A stretch of 35,272 nucleotides of DNA from contig CACWLG010000020.1 of the NCBI GenBank assembly GCA_902761635.1, positions 1 to 35,272 on the forward strand, written 5' to 3'. This DNA is from Oscillospiraceae bacterium (GTDB lineage Bacteria; Bacillota; Clostridia; Oscillospirales; Oscillospiraceae). The notes beneath the pieces are model-generated. The model was given only the letters and a program-made list of their open reading frames with translations. It was not told where the DNA came from and ran no database searches. Below, one piece after another: positions 16,669 through 23,751 of this stretch; the first letter of the stretch is position 1; each line of letters opens with the position of its first letter. Made by a program: the position numbers and the translations under genes.

Positions 16669-18795
16669 TTACTGCGCGGTCTGGGGGAAGCGGAGCTCAA
16701 AGGCGGAGTTGTCGATGTTGAAGGAGTAAGTATCGCCGGACTGGGACGAGTCGGAGACGGCACCGCTGAAATAGTCCTCGTCGAGGAGGGCCCTGTAGGG
16801 GTCCCAGCCGGTCACGACCAGCACCGCCTTGTGTCCGGGCTGGAAGGTGTAGGAGCTGGGCTGGAGATAGATGGTGTAGTCGTAGTATTCGCCCGGCTTC
16901 ATCTCCTCCGTCTTTTTGGTGTAATCCCTGCCCTCATAGCCGCCGCCGTAGTCGGCCAGGTCGCTGTGGCCGAAGGTGATGAGCTTGGCGGTGGTGTTGC
17001 TCTGCACGAACTCGATCACCTTGGTTCTGCTGAGGCCGCCGCCGGTTTCCGTCACGCCGAGGGTGTGCTTCGGGAGGGTGTTGTTCATCCGCTCCTTGGT
17101 CATGTAGGCCTTGAAGGGTGTCTGGCCGTCGATGGTGTCGATGAGCAGGGCCGAGATCACCATGCCGTTCCCGCCCGCGTTTCGGGTGGAGAGTCTGAGA
17201 TGCACCTCGGGCACGCCGCAGAAGCTGTAATTCTCGGGAAGCTCAAATACATAGGTGCTGCACGCGCTCTGCGGCAGAGTAAGATAGTAATTGTCGCGGG
17301 AATTGGGTTTGCCCAGTTCGTCGGTCCCATCCTTATACTGGGCATAAAACGGGCCGATGGCGGTCGTGTCCACATGGGAGACGTCTTCGGGGTTCACGGT
17401 CTTGTCGTAGTCAAAGGTATCGTATGTAAAGTCGTCCCAGGTATCGTAGGTTTTGAACGAGCCGTCGAGGTTGCTCTGGACGCTGACCGTCGGCATGTTC
17501 TCGATGCCGTTGTCCACGCCGTAGAGATAGTGGCTGAGCCACTTGTTCATGATCTCCTGCCACAGCTCGCCGTTGACGACGACGCCGTTGAGGATGTTAT
17601 GTCCGTCCTGGTGCAGGACGAGCTTGAAGTTCTGCCCGGCCCTGGCAAAGGAGCGCGCCATCAGGTCGGACTGCTTGGTGCAGACGTTGAAGTCGTTCAT
17701 GCCGTGGACGATCAGCGCCGAGCAGTTGATCTTGCTTGCGTCTACCGAGTAGTCAAGCCGCGCCCAGATATCGTCATAATCGCCGTTGGTCGCCCGCTGA
17801 TCCTCCGAGAGCTGCCAGAGGAAGGAGGCGTAGTCGTCGTTGATGACCGTCCAGTCGTCGTCCAGGAAGGCCGCGCCGCTGTTGTAGAAGGCCAGGGTAT
17901 GCGCGTAGTCCGCCTCGTTATAGAGCGGCGCGCCCTGGGAGTTGGTGTACTCGTACCAGGAGGCGATGCCCGCGAAGGGGATGATGGTCTTGAGGCCCTC
18001 AACGCCGGAGGTGGCCACCTCAAAGGGCAGGGTGCCGCCGTAGGAGCAGCCCGTCATGGCGACATTGCCGTTGGACCAGTCGGCCGCGATTTCTATATTA
18101 TTATAAGGATCGGTGTAGGCTGTGCGCTTGCCCGCCAGCCACTCCACCACGCAGGCGTGGGCGTCCCGCTCCAGGTCGAAGCCGCAGAGCTCATAGCCTT
18201 CGGAGCCGTAGGTGCCGATGCCGCCCGCCTCCACCACGGCAAAGCCCCTGACAAGATAGTAGTCATAGGCCTGGGCGTAAATGTATCCGGGCATATTGGA
18301 GTAGGGCACCTTGTAATTCCAGACCGCCGGGTCAGCGATCGCCGCCGCCTCGAGAGTGGTCATGCTCCCGGCGGGGGTGCGCTTTTCACCGGGCTCATAG
18401 AGCCTGTTGTAATCAAAGGGGGCGGGATTGAGAAGCTGCGTGGGATCCATGCCGTACTCCTCCACGGTGCCCGCGCCGTAGGGGGTCGGGTCGTAGATCG
18501 TGCCGGCCTTATACACGCCCTCGGCCGCAGCACGGGGAACCTGAACCAGCGCCTCCACCAGATCGGCCTTGCCGTCGCCGTCGGTGTCATGATCGGTTTC
18601 GACATAAACGCAGAAGCGGAGGATGTCGCTGTCCTCATTTGTGTAGTTTTCGTCTCTCAGATTGCTGTACTGCAGGATGGGCTGGGCCGCGCCGTCCTTG
18701 AATACCGGCGCTTTCGCGGCTTCGTCCGCGAAGGCCGGAGCACCCAGGGCCAGCAGCATGGTCAGCGTCAGCAGGATGCAGAGCAGTTTTTTCAT
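16669..18795 (-). CDS. Secreted S15-family hydrolase (X-Pro dipeptidyl-peptidase type)
   Basis: 708 residues. Signal peptide 1-23 (MKKLLCILLTLTMLL...AFA). The alpha/beta-hydrolase core has the nucleophile elbow G-C-S-Y-G-G (Ser251), the acid in IVHGMNDFN (Asp368) and His399 in HQDGHN. The C-terminal beta region (about 440-708) is like the galactose-binding-type domain of S15/CocE enzymes. A canonical calcium loop DTDGDGKADLVE lies at residues 70-81. The family releases X-Pro dipeptides from peptide N-termini or hydrolyses related esters; an exported form would act on extracellular peptides. The leader has the CTCCC/GGGAG hairpin and the promoter has the shared direct-repeat site at 18961-18980, so this may be the first gene of the long downstream run. 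Confidence 0.9.
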   Translation of the reverse strand: MKKLLCILLTLTMLLALGAPAFADEAAKAPVFKDGAAQPILQYSNLRDENYTNEDSDILRFCVYVETDHDTDGDGKADLVEALVQVPRAAAEGVYKAGTIYDPTPYGAGTVEEYGMDPTQLLNPAPFDYNRLYEPGEKRTPAGSMTTLEAAAIADPAVWNYKVPYSNMPGYIYAQAYDYYLVRGFAVVEAGGIGTYGSEGYELCGFDLERDAHACVVEWLAGKRTAYTDPYNNIEIAADWSNGNVAMTGCSYGGTLPFEVATSGVEGLKTIIPFAGIASWYEYTNSQGAPLYNEADYAHTLAFYNSGAAFLDDDWTVINDDYASFLWQLSEDQRATNGDYDDIWARLDYSVDASKINCSALIVHGMNDFNVCTKQSDLMARSFARAGQNFKLVLHQDGHNILNGVVVNGELWQEIMNKWLSHYLYGVDNGIENMPTVSVQSNLDGSFKTYDTWDDFTYDTFDYDKTVNPEDVSHVDTTAIGPFYAQYKDGTDELGKPNSRDNYYLTLPQSACSTYVFELPENYSFCGVPEVHLRLSTRNAGGNGMVISALLIDTIDGQTPFKAYMTKERMNNTLPKHTLGVTETGGGLSRTKVIEFVQSNTTAKLITFGHSDLADYGGGYEGRDYTKKTEEMKPGEYYDYTIYLQPSSYTFQPGHKAVLVVTGWDPYRALLDEDYFSGAVSDSSQSGDTYSFNIDNSAFELRFPQTAQ

Positions 18796-18811
18796 GTGCC
18801 TTTTCCTTTCT

Positions 18812-18824
18812 CTCCCTGCGGGAG
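18812..18824 (-). promoter_or_regulatory. Leader hairpin upstream of ribosome binding site (copy 2)
   Basis: On the minus strand, CTCCC-GCA-GGGAG followed by AGAAAGGA, 16 bases before the ATG at 18795. It matches copy 3 (23627-23639) exactly. Confidence 0.55.
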
Positions 18825-18945
18825 TACGTGGATGGATTTGCGGCGGTCTGTTTTGGTGTGTTCCGGCTCAGGGGTATGCATATAAATAAAAATTATCCGC
18901 CAACATTCTGTCAACATCTTGCGGTCTGTCCGCATAGATAGAAGT

Positions 18946-18980
18946 ACTTTATCACAAGAAGCGCTCAAAACCGTCTCAAA
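18946..18980 (-). promoter_or_regulatory. Direct-repeat operator plus -10 box, site 1 (S15 gene)
   Basis: On the minus strand, TTTGAGACGGTTTTGAGCGC (18980-18961) gives two TTTGAG half-sites at 11-bp period. The second half-site, TTTTGAG, is followed after exactly 12 bp by TAAAGT (18951-18946), a plausible -10 box. No good -35 is present, which fits an activator-dependent promoter. The leader to the S15 start would be about 145 bases. Sites 2 and 3 share the layout. Confidence 0.65.
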
Positions 18981-19013
18981 TATTCCCAGCTTTTCCTAAA
19001 AAATGAAAAAAAG

Positions 19014-19036
19014 CCGGGGCGCAGGGCGCGTCCCGG
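19014..19036 (-). terminator. Rho-independent terminator of orphan response regulator
   Basis: CCGGGGCGC (19014-19022) pairs with GCGTCCCGG (19028-19036) around a 5-base loop. On the minus strand it is followed by CTTTTTTTCATTTTTT. It starts just after the stop at 19044 and is nearly the same as the terminator at 23723-23745. Confidence 0.85.
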
Positions 19037-19043
19037 ATAAAAT

Positions 19044-19841
19044 TTAAGAAATATTATGAAAATACAGCGTTCCCGCCGTCAGCTCCGCCCAGCTGTAGTT
19101 GGTCATATATTCGCCCCGATAGGTGTTGACCGAAGCCATATCGTCCTCCAGCATCCGGTAATAATCACAGTCCAGCATCTCCGGACGGATCGCGAGGTGC
19201 GCCCCGCGCCGGATCAGCACGTCCTCCATCCCGATCTGCCGCAGCGTCTCCCGCAGGTCGCCGACGAAGTTGCGGACGCGGTGCTTCGCGTTTTTCATGT
19301 CCGCGACGTCGCCCCACAGCGCGGAGATAATCTCCTCCGCCGTGCAGGACGCTCCCTTCCGGTCGACGAGATAGGCCAGCAGCTCTTTTGTCTGCCGCCG
19401 TGAGAATTTCAGCGGCTCTCCCTGCCAGAACACCTCGAAGCTGCCGAAGCACTGGACCCGCAGCCTCTTTGGCCGGTTGCCCGCCGTCGGCAGCGCTTCC
19501 AGCTCCGTGCGCACCTCATACGGCGTCAGCGGCTTCATGATGTAGCCCTGTGCTCGTACCCGGAAGGCGTCCAAGGCGTATTTGGGAATGTCCGTGACGA
19601 ATACCACCCGCGTGTCCGGTGAGGCCGTTTTGAGCGCGACGGCAAATTCCAGCCCGGACAGCCCCGGCATTTCGATATCGCTGAACACAATGTCCGGGCG
19701 CAGGCGTTTATCCCGGATGGCGGCCAGCGCATCGGCAGCCAGCGCAAAGCACATGAGCTTCGCCTCCGGCACAGCCTCCCGAATGGCCTGTTCCGTGTCC
19801 CGCAAGATCTTCGGTTCGTCGTCTATGGCAAAGATCAGCAT
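19044..19841 (-). CDS. Orphan response regulator with SARP/OmpR-like winged-helix output
   Basis: 265 residues from the ATG at 19841 (GAGAGAGGAAA upstream; earlier in-frame codons overlap the promoter). Receiver domain 1-115: acidic pair Asp7/Asp8, phosphoacceptor Asp55 in F-S-D-I-E-M-P-G, and Lys103 in I-M-K-P-L. The output domain (about 126-222) starts RLRVQCFGSFEVFWQGEPL and includes RRQTKELLAYL, the winged-helix layout of SARP/AfsR-type and OmpR-type regulators. The C-terminal tail (DCDYYRMLEDD...) recalls a start of a BTAD-like helical region. It is very similar throughout to the regulator at 23752-24552 but has no kinase beside it. Its own promoter carries direct-repeat site 2, suggesting auto- or cross-regulation. 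Confidence 0.88.
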   Translation of the reverse strand: MLIFAIDDEPKILRDTEQAIREAVPEAKLMCFALAADALAAIRDKRLRPDIVFSDIEMPGLSGLEFAVALKTASPDTRVVFVTDIPKYALDAFRVRAQGYIMKPLTPYEVRTELEALPTAGNRPKRLRVQCFGSFEVFWQGEPLKFSRRQTKELLAYLVDRKGASCTAEEIISALWGDVADMKNAKHRVRNFVGDLRETLRQIGMEDVLIRRGAHLAIRPEMLDCDYYRMLEDDMASVNTYRGEYMTNYSWAELTAGTLYFHNIS

Positions 19842-19887
19842 GGTGTTTCCTCTCTCTTCAGCAAGGGATGATCTGCTTTTCGCCATC

Positions 19888-19922
19888 ATCATAACACCCG
19901 GGGCGCTCAAAATAGTCTCAAA
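19888..19922 (-). promoter_or_regulatory. Direct-repeat operator plus -10 box, site 2 (orphan regulator)
   Basis: On the minus strand, TTTGAGACTATTTTGAGCGC (19922-19903), then 12 bp after the second TTTTGAG, TATGAT (19893-19888). The predicted transcript start is about 40 bases before the ATG at 19841. Spacing is the same as at sites 1 and 3. Confidence 0.68.
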
Positions 19923-19955
19923 TTCCCTGTTCTGGGCGAATTTTGTAAAAAAAAA

Positions 19956-19978
19956 CCGGGGCGTGGTTCACGCCCCGG
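19956..19978 (-). terminator. Rho-independent terminator of the 23.6-20.0 kb unit
   Basis: A perfect 10-bp stem, CCGGGGCGTG (19956-19965) with CACGCCCCGG (19969-19978), loop of 3, followed on the minus strand by a run of nine T. It lies about 75 bases past the stop at 20053 of S41-like paralog 6. Confidence 0.9.
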
Positions 19979-20052
19979 CAGGACACACTCGCATGGCCTG
20001 GTATTTTGTTCTGCGTTGACGTGCCGGGTCAGCGCAGGGCGCTCAGGGGGAA

Positions 20053-21831
20053 TCACTTTCCCAAAAGGCCGTTGATGTAATCCGTCATATATGCCCTGTC
20101 GTACAGCTGAGCGGGATTGGGAATGACATAATCCGGGGTCGCGCCTTGGTCGATGTCATAGAAAGAACCGTTCTTCATATAGGCCAGCTTTTTGAATCCC
20201 GAGATCTGGTACACGCATCCGTCAGCGGTGGTCTGACGGAAAACAACGCAGGCGCCTCCGGAAGAGGGCCGTCCGAGAAGCGTAACCCTGTCGGAATTCT
20301 TGAGAGCACAGGGCACCAGATTACCGCAGGAGAAGCTGACAGGCGATTCGATGCAGAACAGATTATAATCTTTCAGAGAATCCTTTTCATCAAACTGGCG
20401 GTCCAGGTTCAGATCCACCTTATAGTTTTCACATACAAGGGCACCGGACGCGGGATTCATCATGCTGATGGATGCGTCGCCAAGGAAAGCACCGATCACG
20501 AAAGCTGCCGCGTCCGCTTGGCCGCCTCCGTTGTTGGAAAGATCAAGCACGACATTCTCAATGGGACTGTTCTCCCGCGTGATCTGCTGATAGGCGTAGA
20601 GCGTCAGCGCAACCGTATCATCCAGATTGTCCTCCGCTTTCACGGTGTAATAATCCAGGTCATTAAACACAAAATCGTCAAAAGTGATGTATGCGGTATT
20701 GCCCACCTCTTCATAGGGCACAGCTCCGTCCGGGTAAACCGCATCTCTAATCTCTTTGTACCTGGCCGCCTCATCAAATCTATGCATGCACGAGGGACCC
20801 CAGTTGCGTTTCACGGCGTCCTTCATCATGTAAGACGCTCTGACCCCACCGCTGTGTCCATCGTCGAAATACTTGCAGCAAAGATCTGCGAGAGCCTGTC
20901 CCGCTTCCTGCGGGTCCTTGCTCAGCAGCGGCACAGCCAGGCCCGTCGACTGGAACAGATTGTTGAAATCCGTAATATTGTGCTGCGCCTTCAGGCCGTA
21001 GAGGGCATCAAGCGCCAGGCAAAGTTCCTTATAGTTGAAGGCGATCAGGTCGTCGCTTCTCTCTTCTGGCACAACAGAGGGATAAAAGGCATCTTCCAGA
21101 TAATCCGGTCTCCCGATATACACAAGGCATACCGCTTCCGTGTTATACACGACATTGCCGCCGTAGTTCGTCAGGATGAAATCGCTGATCAACTGCAAGG
21201 GTACATAATACTCATCATCCTGATAAACAAGATCGATGCCGTAATCACCGGGCTTCAGTGTGAGCGGATCTCCATAGCGTTCAAAGGAAGTATCGCTCTT
21301 CTGGAACAGGGCCGGTTCACCGTTTGCATCGTAACCGCTGGATGCGATGACGTCCATGAGAGGCGCATCCGGGGAAATCTTGATAAACGCGTCATAGTCG
21401 TAGAATTCAATGGTATTCTCGGCAAAATTGATCCTGACGGGATAGCGGTTCTCTCTGGTCAGAATGACGATGTCACCTTTTTTTTCGATCTCAAGATCAT
21501 AGCTTTTCCCGCCTTCGGAGGCTTTCGCCAGAGAAATCCAGCGATAGAGCATTTCCTTCATGGTCTCCAGGGAGACATATGGCACGTTCGTCTCCCCGTC
21601 CAGAAAGGCGAGTTCGATTTCAAAGGTGGAATCCGCATCCGAAAAGCCCTGGTACAGGGGCACCGTCTTTGTTTCGATCTGATAGGTATGCTCGTCTACG
21701 GTAAACAACTCGCCGCTTCCCAGCTTTTCGAGCAGCGACTTGTTCTCATCGTTCGTTTCGTCTGCAAACGCAGCTGCGGACAAAGTGAAGAGCAGAAGCG
21801 CAGCCAGCAGAATGCTCAGGATTCTTTTCAT
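20053..21831 (-). CDS. Secreted S41/tricorn-like peptidase paralog 6
   Basis: 592 residues from the ATG at 21831, where the signal peptide MKRILSILLAALLLF...AFA begins and AAGGAGG stands 10 bases upstream. An extended N-terminal region (about 24-60) is not found in paralogs 3-5. Motifs are F-D-D-G-H-S (His326), YITFDDF, LDLSNNGGG, an EF-hand-like loop DLNLDRQFDEKD (473-484), SFSCGN (Ser501), GRPSSGGAC and DQGATPD. The last two differ from the GRTSGGG and DRGAEPD of the others. Codon and base use look slightly less GC-rich than in paralogs 2-5. It follows paralog 7 by 34 bp and ends at a strong terminator, giving a two-gene unit driven from site 3. Confidence 0.85.
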   Translation of the reverse strand: MKRILSILLAALLLFTLSAAAFADETNDENKSLLEKLGSGELFTVDEHTYQIETKTVPLYQGFSDADSTFEIELAFLDGETNVPYVSLETMKEMLYRWISLAKASEGGKSYDLEIEKKGDIVILTRENRYPVRINFAENTIEFYDYDAFIKISPDAPLMDVIASSGYDANGEPALFQKSDTSFERYGDPLTLKPGDYGIDLVYQDDEYYVPLQLISDFILTNYGGNVVYNTEAVCLVYIGRPDYLEDAFYPSVVPEERSDDLIAFNYKELCLALDALYGLKAQHNITDFNNLFQSTGLAVPLLSKDPQEAGQALADLCCKYFDDGHSGGVRASYMMKDAVKRNWGPSCMHRFDEAARYKEIRDAVYPDGAVPYEEVGNTAYITFDDFVFNDLDYYTVKAEDNLDDTVALTLYAYQQITRENSPIENVVLDLSNNGGGQADAAAFVIGAFLGDASISMMNPASGALVCENYKVDLNLDRQFDEKDSLKDYNLFCIESPVSFSCGNLVPCALKNSDRVTLLGRPSSGGACVVFRQTTADGCVYQISGFKKLAYMKNGSFYDIDQGATPDYVIPNPAQLYDRAYMTDYINGLLGK

Positions 21832-21865
21832 CAGAAATCTGCCTCCTTCATTGGAATGATATCGA

Positions 21866-23611
21866 TTAATCATTGGCATTCGAGGCCCAGTAAAGGCTGT
21901 TGATATAATCGGTCAGCGCCGCGCGGTCATAATACTCGTTCAAATCTGCGAGGACATAATCCGGATCAGCGCCGCGATCAACATTGTATAAAGATCCGTT
22001 CTTGAGGAAGGACAGCTGCCGGGGAGCGGAGATTTGGAAAGAGGTACCCCAGGCCGAGCAGCTGGGCAGGACATTGCAGGCACCGCCTCCGGAAGTACGC
22101 CCAATCAGGGTTACCTTTCCGGACTCTTTAAACATGCAGGGCACCAGGTTGCCGCAGGAGAAGCTGACGGGAGAGATCAGGCAGAACAGGTTCTTATCTT
22201 TAACGGTGTCGCTGTCGTCGAACTTGCGGTCACGGTTGGCGTCGCACCGGTAGGTAGAGGAGCACATGGCATGGGTCATAGTGTCCTTCATGCCGATGGA
22301 GGCCTCGCCCAGGAACCAGGCCATGGCAAAAATCGCAGTGTCGGCGTGGCCGCCGCCGTTGCAGCTCAGGTCGATGACCACATTCTCGATGGGGCTGTTC
22401 TCGCGGTTGATAAGGGCATGGGCCTTCATGATCAGACCGATGGTATCGGTGTCTTCAAAGTCCATCGGGTCTTCCACATGATAGAACTGATCGCCGTCCT
22501 GACCCTCGATATAGAATCTGTCAAAGGTGATATAGGCGGTGTTGCCGACTTCTTCATAACCGGGAACGCCGTCAGGATAATACTTCTCACGGGCTGCGAG
22601 CTGTTCTCTCTTTGCTTCGACCCACCGTGTTACCGAAGGTCCGTCAGGCACTTTTACATCGACTGGGCCGGCCAGATAGGAATAGGCATTCCAGTCGGAA
22701 TGGAGGTCGTCAAAGAAATCGGTGATCAGATGCCAGAGCGCTCTGTCCGCATATTCCGCGTTTGATCCTTTCAGCAGGCTCTGCAAACCGACATCATGGA
22801 AGAGCTGGTCAAAGCTCTCAATATCATGGGTGTCCTTCATACCGTACAAGTAGTCCAGCATCAGGCAAAGTTCGTTATAACCGTATTCCGCCAGGGCTTC
22901 GCTGCGCTCGCCGGTGGGGGCAGAATAGTAAAAGTCTGAGCAGAGCGTAGTGTTTGCAGAGAACATCAGGTCCTTTCCGTTGAAATATATGCCGGAACCG
23001 GGACCGGGCGCTACGATAAAGTCGGACATTGTCTGCAGCGGGATCAGGTAAAGGCCGTCTTGCCAAACCAGATCGATGCCGTAGTCTCCCAGAGGGAGCA
23101 CCACCTCATGACCGTACCGGGTGAGGGTGCCTTGGTCAAGCTTCTGCAAAGCAGCCGGCTCTCCCTCCGCATTAAACACGTCTATTCTGGTCAGATCCAG
23201 CATCGTAGAGCTGGAAGCCATCTTGCAAAACAGATTGTAGTCCACAAACGCAATGGTGTCCCTGTCAAAGTCAAGAACCATGGTTGCGCCGTTATCGTCG
23301 GCATTTTCTGCTGGGTTCTGACGGATATAGGTTACGACGGGGCCGTCCGCCTCCAGCGTAAAGCAGAGGCCTTTTTCAGAACTGCCGAGTATGAAGTCAT
23401 TGAGCAGGGACAGGAAGTCATTGGCCTCGATATAGGGCAGGTCCGCTGCACCGTCCAGGAAGTAGAGTTTCACATCCCTCCCGAGGCTGACGCTGTTGTG
23501 ATAGATGGGAAACGCGGCGCTGGTGATCTCATGCGCGTCCGCCGCAAAGGCCGGGACGCCGAGAGACAAAACCATCGTCAGCGCCAGGAGAATGCTGAGT
23601 ATTTTCTTCAT
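21866..23611 (-). CDS. Secreted S41/tricorn-like peptidase paralog 7
   Basis: 581 residues. Signal peptide MKKILSILLALTMVL...AFA (1-23). Motifs are DLPYIEANDF near 57, GLYLIPLQTMSDF near 186, FDDLHS (His304), YITFDRF, IDLSCNGGG, an EF-hand-like loop DANRDRKFDDSD (457-468), SFSCGN (Ser485), GRTSGGG and DRGADPD. It ends with a short extension, YWASNAND, after the NSLY terminus shared with paralogs 2 and 3. It is the first gene after the regulator/kinase terminator. Its promoter has direct-repeat site 3 and its leader has hairpin copy 3, so it is the clearest candidate target of the adjacent two-component system. Confidence 0.86.
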   Translation of the reverse strand: MKKILSILLALTMVLSLGVPAFAADAHEITSAAFPIYHNSVSLGRDVKLYFLDGAADLPYIEANDFLSLLNDFILGSSEKGLCFTLEADGPVVTYIRQNPAENADDNGATMVLDFDRDTIAFVDYNLFCKMASSSTMLDLTRIDVFNAEGEPAALQKLDQGTLTRYGHEVVLPLGDYGIDLVWQDGLYLIPLQTMSDFIVAPGPGSGIYFNGKDLMFSANTTLCSDFYYSAPTGERSEALAEYGYNELCLMLDYLYGMKDTHDIESFDQLFHDVGLQSLLKGSNAEYADRALWHLITDFFDDLHSDWNAYSYLAGPVDVKVPDGPSVTRWVEAKREQLAAREKYYPDGVPGYEEVGNTAYITFDRFYIEGQDGDQFYHVEDPMDFEDTDTIGLIMKAHALINRENSPIENVVIDLSCNGGGHADTAIFAMAWFLGEASIGMKDTMTHAMCSSTYRCDANRDRKFDDSDTVKDKNLFCLISPVSFSCGNLVPCMFKESGKVTLIGRTSGGGACNVLPSCSAWGTSFQISAPRQLSFLKNGSLYNVDRGADPDYVLADLNEYYDRAALTDYINSLYWASNAND

Positions 23612-23626
23612 ATCGTTTTCCTTTCT

Positions 23627-23639
23627 CTCCCTGCGGGAG
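23627..23639 (-). promoter_or_regulatory. Leader hairpin upstream of ribosome binding site (copy 3)
   Basis: On the minus strand, CTCCC-GCA-GGGAG followed by AGAAAGGAAAA before the ATG at 23611. From the predicted -10 box, the transcript would start only a few bases before this hairpin. Confidence 0.55.
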
Positions 23640-23653
23640 TATGAATTTTATTG

Positions 23654-23688
23654 ACTATAACACGCAGAGCGCTCAAAACCGACTCAAA
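23654..23688 (-). promoter_or_regulatory. Direct-repeat operator plus -10 box, site 3 (S41-like paralogs 7 and 6)
   Basis: On the minus strand, TTTGAGTCGGTTTTGAGCGC (23688-23669), then 12 bp after the second TTTTGAG, TATAGT (23659-23654). This -10 box is the best of the three. The half-site period is 11 bp, one helical turn, as expected for two winged-helix subunits bound head to tail. Confidence 0.7.
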
Positions 23689-23722
23689 AACCCCCGGTTT
23701 TTGCCTGTGCCGGTAAAAAAAT

Positions 23723-23745
23723 CCGGGACGCAGGCCGCGCCCCGG
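23723..23745 (-). terminator. Rho-independent terminator of the kinase/regulator operon
   Basis: CCGGGACGC (23723-23731) pairs with GCGCCCCGG (23737-23745), one G-U pair in the RNA, followed on the minus strand by ATTTTTTTACC. It begins 6 bases after the stop at 23752. Confidence 0.87.
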
Positions 23746-23751
23746 AAAATC

